From positions 10,457,001 through 10,521,000 of the forward strand of contig NC_092680.1 in the NCBI RefSeq assembly GCF_964355755.1: DNA of 64,000 nucleotides, given 5' to 3'. Positions 35,970 to 46,151 of the stretch are shown here, piece by piece. A model generated the notes under the pieces. That model was given only the letters and a program-made list of their open reading frames with translations. It was not told the DNA's origin and did not search any database. The DNA is from Antedon mediterranea (lineage: Eukaryota; Echinodermata; Crinoidea; Comatulida; Antedonidae). Both the position numbers and the translations under genes were made by a program. Positions within the stretch are counted from its first letter, which is position 1; each line of letters begins with the position of its first letter.

Positions 35970-36020
35970 CCAAAATTGTACAACAACTTACTAAAGAGGA
36001 GGCTCCGACAATCCCATTTG
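35969..36020. repeat. Inverted 52-bp Penelope terminal arm, copy 2
   Basis: Identical in structure to 3981-4032; reverse complement of 29645-29696 with two mismatches. The two arms therefore enclose the Penelope-LINE composite as an inverted repeat about 6.3 kb apart. 36021-36064 is unassigned; TTACTTAAAA there also occurs inverted at the far 3' end (about 29462-29471). Confidence 0.75.
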
Positions 36021-36064
36021 ATCTTACTTAAAATACTATACAGTGATCCAGATGAACCTTTTTA

Positions 36065-36083
36065 CTAATCTCTCTCTCTCGCT

Positions 36084-36156
<73 letters not shown>

Positions 36157-36175
36157 TCTATCTCTCTCTCTCGCT

Positions 36176-36244
<69 letters not shown>

Positions 36245-36281
36245 TCTATCTCTCTCTCTCGCTGATCTCTCTCTCTCGCTG
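36065..36281. repeat. Short satellite/microsatellite tract between two retroelements, copy 2
   Basis: Same as 4077-4293, of equal length including the long pure (CT)n stretches. Confidence 0.9.
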
Positions 36282-38704
36282 ATTAACAACTTCAATATTT
36301 ATACCTATCATAGAACGCATAGGAAGGGTGGTGGAGTGGCTGTATATGTTAATTCTGAATTTCTGTCGCGAAGAATACCTGAAATAGTAGTACCCGAAGA
36401 GCTAGAGTGTGTTTGGGTTTTTATAAGACCGAAGAGGCTTCCTAGAGCTGTATCCTCTATTATAGTTTGTGGAATATATATTCCACCTAATTCTTCTGAC
36501 CAACAACTACTTTTGGATCATATTATTAATTCTCTTGACAGTCTTAAACTTAAACACCCAGACGCTGGCTTCATTATTATGGAGGACCTGAACAGAACTG
36601 ACCTAGCCCCACTATGCCGTGCACATAACCTAAAACAAATTGTGAAAGAACCAACGCGAGGGGATGCAATACTAGATATTATAGCCACCAATCTGAAGCA
36701 GTATTATTGCGATCCCCGAATTGTGTCGCCGATGGGTGCTAGCGATCATAATTGTGTTCTGTTGTCAGTAACTACAAGGACGAATAGCAACAAAATCGAA
36801 AAGCGTGTAATCAGACCAATGAAAGCGAAAAGTGTTGAAGAATTTGGCCGTTGGATAACTACCCATGACTGGAACGAGGTTATTAACGCGAGTACTACTG
36901 AACAGAAAACGCAATCATTTTATTTGTCATTGACTTCTGCTATGAACACTTTCTTCACGGTTAAATCCATTAAGATACATCCAACTGATAAGCCATGGAT
37001 TTCACAACAAGCAAAGGATCTTATAATGAAACGTCAACACGCTTTTACTAATCATGGTAAATCGCTGGAATGGAAATTCTATAGGAATAAGGTACAAAAA
37101 GTGATCAAGAAAGACAAAATGAACTTTTACAATGAACGTTTATTAAACTTAAAGCCACTAATCCCCATAAATGGCACCAAGGCGTGCAGATGTTAGCTAA
37201 TAAAACAAAACCCCAACCACTTATTAGTGTTGGGGATATTCCGCAGGATGACTATCATGGTATAAGTAATTTTGTAAACAACCATTTTGCTATAACTTCC
37301 CAAAGCAGACCTAGTATTGATTTATGTAAGCTTCCTACGTATTTACCTGCTAATAAACCCCCTAATGTAAAAGAATGGAAAATGTACAATTAATTAAGAA
37401 AAGTTAAAGTAAATAAGTCCCCGGGCCCTGATAATGTGCCTAACAGATTAATAAGAGATTTTGCATGCGAACTAAGCATCCCTATGACTAATATCTTAAA
37501 TGCCTCCCTCAGTGAGGGTCATGTCCAAACTATGTGGAAAGAGGCTATTGTTACTCCGGTTCCCAAAGAAAATGGTTGTACTAGGGGCTTCATTAAAAAA
37601 TGGCTCTTAACAGATATCGAGAAAAATCTTTATAACAACCAATATGGTTGCCGTAAACACTTTTCTACAACCCATAATTTGGTTGATCTACTAAATGTGT
37701 TCTATGAAGGTAGTAACATTCCCAAATCTGTTGGTCAGTTAGTTTTAACTGACTTTAGTAAAGCATTCGATTGTGTTGACCACGCAATAGCAGTTTCTAA
37801 ATTAGTAACACTTGGCTGTAGACCTGAAATTGTACCGTGGTTAATTAGCTTTTTGTCAAACAGAACCCAACAAGTACGCTATAAATCCACCTTATCAATG
37901 AGTGTTAATCTAACATGTGGCGTCCCTCAAGGTACGCTCCTTGGGCCTATGATCTTTCTTGCTCTAATTAATGATGCCATGCAAGACTCGCCATGTAAAC
38001 TTGGAAATATGTAGATGATTTGTACATAGGACAGATAGTAAAAAAGGATGAAATTTCCTCAATTCAGAATGATGTTGCTTTACTGAATGTATGGTCTAAT
38101 GAAAACAAACTAAAACTTAACCCAACTAAATGTAAAACTATGTATTTTAACTTTCAATATGAACATGAACCCCTTTTGATTGGTAATGCTACAATTGAAA
38201 TCGTTAATGAAACTAAGTTACTAGGTTTATGGATACAAGCTAACCTCAAATGGGACCGTAATGTTAAAGAAATTGTATCCAAAGCCAGCAGACGTCTGCA
38301 TATATTATGTAGATTAAGAAAGTTCAATCTTCGAAATTTGATCTTGTAGATGTATTTAAGAGTTACATAAGACCAAGTGTTGAATATGCTGTCCCATGAG
38401 TATGGCATTCTAGTCTCACTAAGAAACAAAGTGATATGATAGAATCTGTCCAAAAAAGGGGTTGCAGAATAATATTGTGTAATGACTACATATGTTATGA
38501 CCAGGCACTCAATGATCTTTCTTTAGACACTTTATCTGATAGAAGGCGTAATCTATGCTATAAGTTTGCTCTGAATTGTTCAAAAAGTATTCATTTTGGA
38601 AAATGGTTTCCAGTGAAGAATGTAAGTAACATGAAACTAAGACGTGTAAAGTATCAACAACCCAAATGCAGAGTTGAAAGATATAGAACAAGGCCAACAG
38701 CCAT
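36282..38704 (+). pseudogene. Endonuclease-reverse transcriptase ORF of the second LINE, copy 2, broken
   Basis: Motifs as in copy 1. Lesions shared with copy 1: frameshift near 37158, TAA at 37391-37393, TGA at 38397-38399, and the missing RPISLT block. Because the 28-bp segment is retained, 37436-38000 is one open stretch carrying NNQYGCRKHFSTTHNLVDLL, TDFSKAFDCVDH (motif A) and GVPQGTLLGP (motif B). Copy-2-specific lesions are a 1-bp deletion near 37998, just before KYVDD, and a 1-bp deletion near 38332. The C-terminal frame from about 38400 is intact here (QKRGCRIILCNDYICYDQAL and RRRNLCYKFA) up to the insertion at 38705. The last codons lie at 39611-39646. Confidence 0.87.
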
Positions 38705-39610
38705 TAAGTCGCGTGCTACAATGCATAATGATACCGGACCGACAGACAGACCGACAGACAGACCGACAGACAGACCGACCGACATAGTGAACTATAGACG
38801 CGTCCACGCGACTAAAAAGGCATAATTTTGACGAATTTTTTTACTTTTTCATTAAAAACGTGCGCAAATTATCCAATTCGACGTGCTCGTATGACGTAAT
38901 TTTAAGTCTAAATTGTTTAAAAGATGGTAAAATTATTAGAAAAGGCTGCAAAAACATAAATCGCGCAAAAAAAGTATGTATTTAACGATACGTGCGCACC
39001 ACGCGCGTAAAAATTTGCGCGCGTATGGGAATTTTTTGACATGCTCAAAATGACAAGAAACGCGTAGAAAGTTGATTAAAAATGAATTTTTCGCATTTTA
39101 AAATTTTAAATGCGCGTTCGCGCGTAACTTTGTGGCTTTCTGACTCATGGCAATTTGTAAACGCTTAAAATTGCCTGAAACGTACTCTTATTTCATCGAA
39201 AATAAATTTTGAAAATTTTAAGCGCGCGTACGCATGCGTTACATGCGCTACGCACGTAATTGTACTGCCATATGATGATTTATGCCCTGAAATTTATGAG
39301 TACCAAATTTTATTTAATTGTGATTCATGGTTGTGAAGATATGATTACAAACGTGATTTCGTTACATCGTACGTAGACCGCGTAATTTTTTATTGCGCAC
39401 CGTGAAAACATAAGCACATCGATTCCTGGCCATAAAGAATATACTGTGAAAAATTGACTTAGCTAGATTAAACTGATATCAAGATAAGGTCAGAAAGCGA
39501 TAAAACGCATAGTGATACCGGACCGACAGACAGACCGACAGACCGACAGACCGACAGACCGACCGACCGACATAGTGAACTATAGAGTCGCTTCCACGCG
39601 ACTAAAAAGT
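38705..39610. mobile_element. 906-bp non-autonomous insertion with TIRs, copy 2
   Basis: Same element and position as 6691-7596 and the same length, with a few substitutions and two offsetting 1-bp indels. Inverted ends are TAAGTCGCGTG (38705-38715) and CACGCGACTA (39595-39604). Direct (GACAGACC)n-hairpin modules lie at about 38725-38818 and 39509-39608. The first hairpin stem has one mismatch here (TAGACGCG), whereas copy 1 is perfect. Confidence 0.65.
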
Positions 39611-39913
39611 GCAATACCATACCTTATCTCGCTTCTAAATGAATAATCAGTATATATCACCCAGTACAGCTATGCGATTCTTATTGGTGCTTTAAGGTGT
39701 TTTTTTTTTCTATTTTAATATTTTAAGCTAAACTTTTTTAATGTTCCTGTATTGTATTTCTTGTGTAAATTGCCTCCTTTTTTTAATATATAATTATTAT
39801 TGGTTTTATACTAATATACAAATTTTAATATTGAGAAAATGTAAATATCTTTGTAATTCAGCTAAGGCTGCGATAATGATATTGAAATAAATGAAATGAA
39901 ATGAAAAAAAAAA
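39611..39913 (+). other. Displaced last codons, 3' UTR and tail of the second LINE, copy 2
   Basis: Coding end AIPYLISLLNE plus TAA (39611-39646), AT-rich 3' UTR, AATAAA, GAAAT repeats and terminal A run, as in copy 1; two adjacent substitutions near 39810. Confidence 0.75.
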
Positions 39914-42900
39914 TCTATCTCTCTCTCTCGCTGATCTATCTCTCTCTCTCTCTCGCTGATCTATCTCTCTCTCGCTGATCTATCTCTCTCTCGCTGACTT
40001 ATCTCTCTCTCTCGCTGATCTATCTCTCTCTCGCTGATCTATCTCTCTCTCGCTGATCTATCTCTCTCTCGCTGATCTATCCCTCTCTCGCTGATCTATC
40101 TCTCTCTCGTTGATCTATCTCTCTCTCGCTGATCTATCTCTCTCTCGCTGATCTATCCCTCTCTCGCTGATCTATGCCTCTCTCGCAGATCTATCTCTCT
40201 CTCTCGCTGATCTATCCCTCTCTCGCTGATCTATCCCTCTCTCGCTGATCTATCCCTCTCTCGCTGATCTATCCCTCTCTCGCTGATCTATCTCTCTCTG
40301 GCTGATCTATCGCTCTCTCGCTGATCTATCGCTCTCTCGCTGATCTATATCTCTCTCGCTGATCTATCCCTCTCTCGCTGATCTATCTCTCTCTCGTTGA
40401 TCTATCTCTCTCTCGCTGATCTATCTCTCTCTCGCTGATCTATCCCTCTCTCACTGATCTATCCCTCTCTCGCTGATCTATCTCTCTCTCGCTAATCTAT
40501 CCCTCTCTCGCTGATCTATCCTTCTCTCGCTGATCTATCCCTCTCTCGCTGATCTTTCCCTCTCTCGCTGATCTATCTCTCTCTCGCTGATCTATCTCTC
40601 TCTCGCTGATCTATCCCTCTCTCGCTGATCTATCTCTCTCTCGCTCGCTGATCTATCCTTCTCTCGCTGATCTATCTCTCTCTCGCTGATCTATCCCTCT
40701 CTCGCTGATCTATCTCTCTCTCGCTGATCTATCTGTGTCTCGCTGATCTATCTCTCTCTCACTGATCTATCTGTGTCTCGCTGATCTATCTCTTTCTCTC
40801 GCTGATCTTACTCTCTTTCGCTGATCTATCTCTCTCGCTGATCTATCTGTGTCTCGCTGATCTATCTCTCTCTCTCACTGATCTATCTGTGTCTCGCTGA
40901 TCTATCTCTCTCTCTCGCTGATCTAACTCTCTTTCGCTGATCTATCTCTCTCGCTGATCTATCTGTGTCTCGCTGATCTATCTCTCTCTCGCTGATCTAT
41001 CGCTCTCTCGCTGATCTATCTCTCTCTCGCTGATCTATCTGTGTCTCGCTGATATATCACTCTATCTCTCGCTGATCTATCTCTCTCTCGCTGATCTATC
41101 TCTCTCGCTGATCTATCTCTCTCTCGCTGATCTATCTCTATCTCGCTGATCTATCTCTCTGTCGCTGATCTATCTCTCTCTCTCGCTGATCTATATCTCT
41201 CTCGCTGATCTATCTCTCTCTCTCGCTGATCTATCTCTCTCTCTCACTGATCTATCTATCTCTCTGTCGCTGATCTATCTCTCTCTCGCTGATCTATCTC
41301 TTTCTCGCTGATCTATCTCTCTCTCGCTGATCTGTCTCTCTGTCGCTGATCTATCTCTCTCTCGCTAATCTATCTCTCTGTCGCTGATCTATCTCTCTCT
41401 CGCTTATCTATCTCTCTCTCGCTGATCTATCTCTCTCTCGCTGATATATCTCTCTCTCGCTGATCTATCTCTCTCTCGCTGATATATCTCTCTCTCGCTG
41501 ATCTATCTCTCTCTCGCTGATCTATCTCTCTCTCTCGCTGATCTATCTCTATCTCGCTGATCTATCTCTCTCTCGCTGATCTATCTCTATCTCGCTGATC
41601 TATCCCTTTCTCGCTGATCTATCTCTCTCTCGCTGATCTATCTCTCTCTCTCGCTGATCTATCTCTCTCTCGCTGATCTATCTCTCTCTCGCTGATCTAT
41701 CTCTCTCGCTGATCTATCTCTCTCTCGCTGATCTATCTCTCTCTAGCTGATTTATCTCCCTCTCGCTGATCTGTCTCTCTCTTGCTGATCTATCTCTCTC
41801 TCGCTGATCTATCCCTCTCTCGCTGATCTATCTATCTCTCGCTGATCTATCTGTGTCTCGCTGATCTATCTCTCTCTCGCTGATCTATCGCTCTCTCGCT
41901 TATTTATCTCTCTCTCGCTGATCTATCGCTCTCTCGCTGATCTATCTCTCTCTCGCTGATCTATCTCTCTCTCGCTGATCTGTCTCTCTCTCGCTGATCT
42001 ATCCCTCTCTCGCTGATCTATCTCTATCTCTCTCGCTGATCTATCTGTGTCTCGCTGATCTATCTCTCTCTCGCTGATCTATCTGTGTCTCGCTGATCTA
42101 TCTCCCTCTCGCTTATCTATCTCTCTCCGCTGATCTATCTCTCTCTCGCTGATCTATCTGTGTCTCGCTGATATATCTCTCTATCTCTCGCTGATCTATC
42201 TCTCTCTCGCTGATCTATCTCTCTCGCTGATCTATCTCTATCTCGCTGATCTATCTCTCTGTCGCTGATCTATCTCTCTCTCTCGCTGATCTATATCTCT
42301 CTCGCTGATCTTTCTCTCTCTCTCGCTGATCTATCTCTCTCTCTCACTGATCTATCTATCTCTCTGTCGCTGATCTATCTCTCTCTCGCTGATCTATCTC
42401 TCTCTCGCTGATCTGTCTCTCTGTCGCTGATCTATCTCTCTCTCGCTAATCTATCTCTCTGTCGCTGATCTATCTCTCTCTCGCTTATCTATCTCTCTCT
42501 CGCTGATCTATCTCTCTCTCGCTGATATCTCTCTCTCTCTCGCTGATCTATCTCTCTCTCGCTGATATATCTCTCTCTCTCGCTGATCTATCCTCTCTCG
42601 CTGATCTATCTCTATCTCGCTGATCTATCTCTCTCTCGCTGATATATCTCTCTCTCGCTGATCTATCTCTCTCTCGCTGATCTATCTCTCTCTCTCGCTG
42701 ATCTATCTCTCTCTCGCTGATCTATCTCTCTCTCGCTGATCTATCTCTCTCGCTGATCTATCTCTCTCTCGCTGATCTATCTCTCTCTAGCTGATTTATC
42801 TCCCTCTCGCTGATCTGTCTCTCTCTTGCTGATCTATCTCTCTCTCGCTGATCTATCTCTCTCTCTCTCTCTCTCGCTGATTTATCTCTCTCTCGCTGAT

Positions 42901-43980
42901 CTATCTCTCTCTCGTTGATCTATCTCTCTCTCTCGCTGATCTATCTCTCTCTCCGCTATCTCTCTCTCTCTCTCGCTGATCTATCTCTCTCTCGCTGATC
43001 TATCTCTCTCTCACTGATCTATCTCTCTGTCGCTGATCTATCTCTCTCTCGCTGATCTATCTCTCTCTCGCTGATCTATCTCTCTCTCTCTCGCTGATCT
43101 ATCTCTCTCTCGCTGATCTATCTATCTCTCTGTCGCCTGATCTATCTCTCTCTCGCTGATCTATCTCTCTGTCGTTGATCTATCTCTCTTCTCGCTGATC
43201 TGTCTCTCTGTCGCTGATCTATCTCTCTCTCGCTAATCTATCTCTCTGTCGCTGATCTATCTCTCTCTCGCTGATCTATCTCTCTCTCGCTGATCTATCT
43301 ATCTCTCGCTGATCTATCTCTCTCTCGCTGATATATCTCTCTCTTGCTGATCTATCTCTCTCTCGCTGATCTATCTCTCTCTCGATGATCTATCTCTATC
43401 TCGCTGATCCTATCTCTCTCTCGCTGATCTATCTCTATCTCGCTGATCTATCTATCTCTCTCGCTGATCTATCTCTCTCTCGCTGATCTCCCTTGCTGAT
43501 CATCTCTCTCTCTTGCTGATCTATCTCTCTCTCTTGCTGATCTATCTCTCTCTCGCTGATCTATCTCTCTCTCGCTGATCTATCTCTCTCTCGCTGATCT
43601 ATCTCTCTCTCGCTGATCTATCTCTCTCTCGCACTATCTCTCTCTCTCAATGATCTATCTCTCTCTCGCTGATCTATCTCTCTCTCTCGTGATCTATCTG
43701 TGTCTCGCTGATCTATCTCTCTCTCGCTGATCTATCTCTCTCTAGCTGATTTATCTCCCTCTCGCTGATCTATCTCTCTCTCTCGCTGATTTATCTCTCT
43801 CTTGCTGATCTATCTCTCTCTCGCTGATCTATCTCTCTCTCTCTCTCTCGCTGATCTATCTCTCTCTCGCTGATCTATCTCTCTCTCGTTGATCTATCTC
43901 TCTCTCTCGCTGATCTATCTCTCTCTCGCTGATCTCTCTCTCTCTCTCTCTCTCGCTGATCTATCTCTCTCTCGCTGATC
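39914..43980. repeat. 19-bp satellite array, colinear with the satellite after copy 1
   Basis: Monomer variants follow the same order as from 7900 (for example GCTGACTTATC near 39995, TATGCCTCTCTCGCAG near 40175, CGCTCGCTGATC near 40645), so the array is part of the segmental duplication. Relative to copy 1 it lacks about 600 bp (about 9020-9615, junction near 41035) and has scattered 1-bp indels at 42590-43700. It ends at the 43981 insertion. Confidence 0.95.
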
Positions 43981-46146
43981 ACACTCACGTCATATTGCGA
44001 ATTTTGGACAAAAAGTGTTTTGAGAGCGCTTTTGATTTAAACATTAGCGCGAGCCTATCTTTACCGCTGAGAATTGTATTGAGAAACCCGAAGACTTCAC
44101 GCGAGCGAGACGAACTGACTAAGAACATTATTACTATAGATTTTCACTTCATACACGCTTATTATTGAACAATAGTTAGTATAAATAACTGCTAGTTAAT
44201 TTGAGACATTCGATGTTACTAAGAATACTAAAGAAATTACTTATAATACAAATTTAAAAAATTTATAACGATTCTAGTTTTGGGTAACATTCGCCCATTA
44301 ACAATGAAAACAAACAAATCCTGCGTAGGAAATCGCGGAACTCTAAAAACTTTGTTTTAATATCACGCTAAAATTGTTTCCGAATTTTTAAATACATATT
44401 TGTAAATATTATATTAAATTTCAATATCTTTACTTTTAATCCTCAAAAAATCAAAATGTTGATATTTTTTAAAAGAATTTTATGATCATTTGAAATCGGG
44501 TATATTTACTATCGATCGCGCTCCGCCGGTGCCCGAGTAGGTGTGTACGCGTCGCTTTTGCAGGCTCTATTCCCAGTAGCGAGTTTCGGTCGCGCTAACA
44601 TAAGCAATGTTTTCTACATTTACATGCATTAGGGGTAAATTATGTTTAATTGTTTTTACCGCATAACAAAATTCCAAAATTTATTTCTTTTCTTGCCTAA
44701 CCGTTTCTGTCACCCTAAAATCAAATGCTTTAACTGCATAATTTTAAGCGACAATAACATACAAATAGGCCTACTATAATTTGATCACTTCTGCGCAATA
44801 CTTTAAAGTTGTTGTATACAATTATTTTAAGAATATAAATAAAAACACACAGAAACTAATAAAATGGCAACTAATTGAAAAGTCAAACTCATTTATTTCA
44901 TCAATTAAATATTTGAAAAAAATCAAATCAAGTAAAGGTACTGCTGTGTAGGCCTTAAATATGATTACTGTATTTTTTTAGTTTTAATTTGTATAATGGC
45001 CTAGGCCTAATAATATAGTACTAACAACATGTTTATTTCTAAAGGCAAGAATAACAAACAGCTTTATTTATTTATCTTCAATATTAAATCTATGAGAAAC
45101 CTCAATTATGAGAATCATTTAAATTTCTGTCACCGTACATTTCATTATAATAAAAACCTTTAATTTAAAAGACATTTAATTAATAAGAGCTGGTCAAATT
45201 TTTTTTAATGTCAACATGCTGTCCATAAATAGCCGCTTTCAAGTGATGCAAATGTTTTCTGGAGTCAGATCCTATAAAAAATATAGAAATATAAAAAGTA
45301 TGTTAATTTAAATATGTATTTGAAAGATGGGCTAGAGGTATAGGCCTACTGCATGATAAATTAGGCTGAAAAACCTAGCATGTGGTCCTAGGCCTACTAC
45401 AAGGCCTAGCTTAATGTTTTAAATCCCATAAAACGTTTGAATTTAATACAAGTACAAAATATAATTTATATAGAGTTGTAAAGTGTGGTACATTCAGTAG
45501 TACATTAATTAAAATAAATGAGAATGGGGCCTAATATTAATAAATAAACATGTAAAAAAAATGGCCTAAACGACTACGTGTGTATCTTATACGCATTGAT
45601 TAACACGCAGTACGTGTTGGACCATCAAGGCTAGGCCCAGCTTCGCACAAACCACCGTTATACATGTGATTTGTTTACCTATTTCAATCGCCATTTAAAA
45701 AATACCTGAAAATATCAACATGCCCATTTTTTGTCAAACGAATATTTACATTACATAGTAACTTTTTATTTAGTCACTCGTTTACTCAAAAATTGAGGAA
45801 TTTTTTTATGGTCTCGTAAAAATGTACAATATTATTATTGATAAAAACCGTATAAAATCTAACAAAAAGAACAGCAAATTCAATGATTACCTGACACGAT
45901 CATAACTGCTATCCTGTTCCAAAAACCAAGTCACATGCTTCTTCAACCCTTGCTTTAATTATTGTCATGAATTATTCATAAGGAACTATAATTTAAGGCT
46001 TTCAATTGGTTAAAAGAGTTTAACCCTATTAAAATTTTAAATTCACATCATTTCCGGGTGATGTTGTCGTGCTTCGATGAATCTCTCAGAAATCACAAAT
46101 GACCGCTAGAGGGCTCACTACTTTTTGTCTAGTCTAAATGAATGTG
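43981..46146. mobile_element. 2.17-kb AT-rich insertion in the satellite, probable non-autonomous transposon
   Basis: A unique non-satellite island without long ORFs. It is flanked by TGATC (43976-43980 and 46147-46151), which is single at the matching empty site in copy 1 near 12.56 kb, so this is a target-site duplication of 4-5 bp (the exact number is ambiguous because GATC is in the monomer). The ends are weakly inverted: GATCACACTCA on the left against GATCACACATTCA read inward from the right, and GACAAAAAGT occurs near both ends (44005-44016; inverted at about 46120-46130). The interior is AT-rich with many AGGCCTA words (44768, 45003, 45340, 45388 and others) and a short GC-rich patch (44515-44605). 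Superfamily unknown; a LINE tail is absent. Confidence 0.6.
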
Positions 46147-46151
46147 TGATC

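Larger units (their letters stand above)
34847..36020 (-). mobile_element. Penelope-like element, RT-side fragment, copy 2
   Basis: Same structure as 2859-4032. Here the companion endonuclease half is visible at 29461-30209. Together they make one 5'-truncated Penelope element split by the LINE. The right end is the inverted arm 35969-36020. Confidence 0.87.
36282..39913 (+). mobile_element. Second APE-type non-LTR retrotransposon, 5'-truncated, copy 2
   Basis: Same boundaries as 4294-7899, with the 5' truncation point at a GCTGAT satellite core and an A-rich 3' tail ending at 39913. It retains the 28 bp (37612-37639) lost from copy 1 and carries the same 906-bp insertion. Confidence 0.88.

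Noticed and set aside
44520-44605. A tRNA gene in the GC-rich patch
   Set aside because: Box-like motifs exist, but spacing is too short for a tRNA and no cloverleaf stems could be drawn; kept only as a weak SINE-head hint.
43981-46146. A host gene or exon in the unique island
   Set aside because: No ORF of useful length, no splice-bounded coding segment recognised; the empty site in copy 1 plus the target duplication favour an inserted element.
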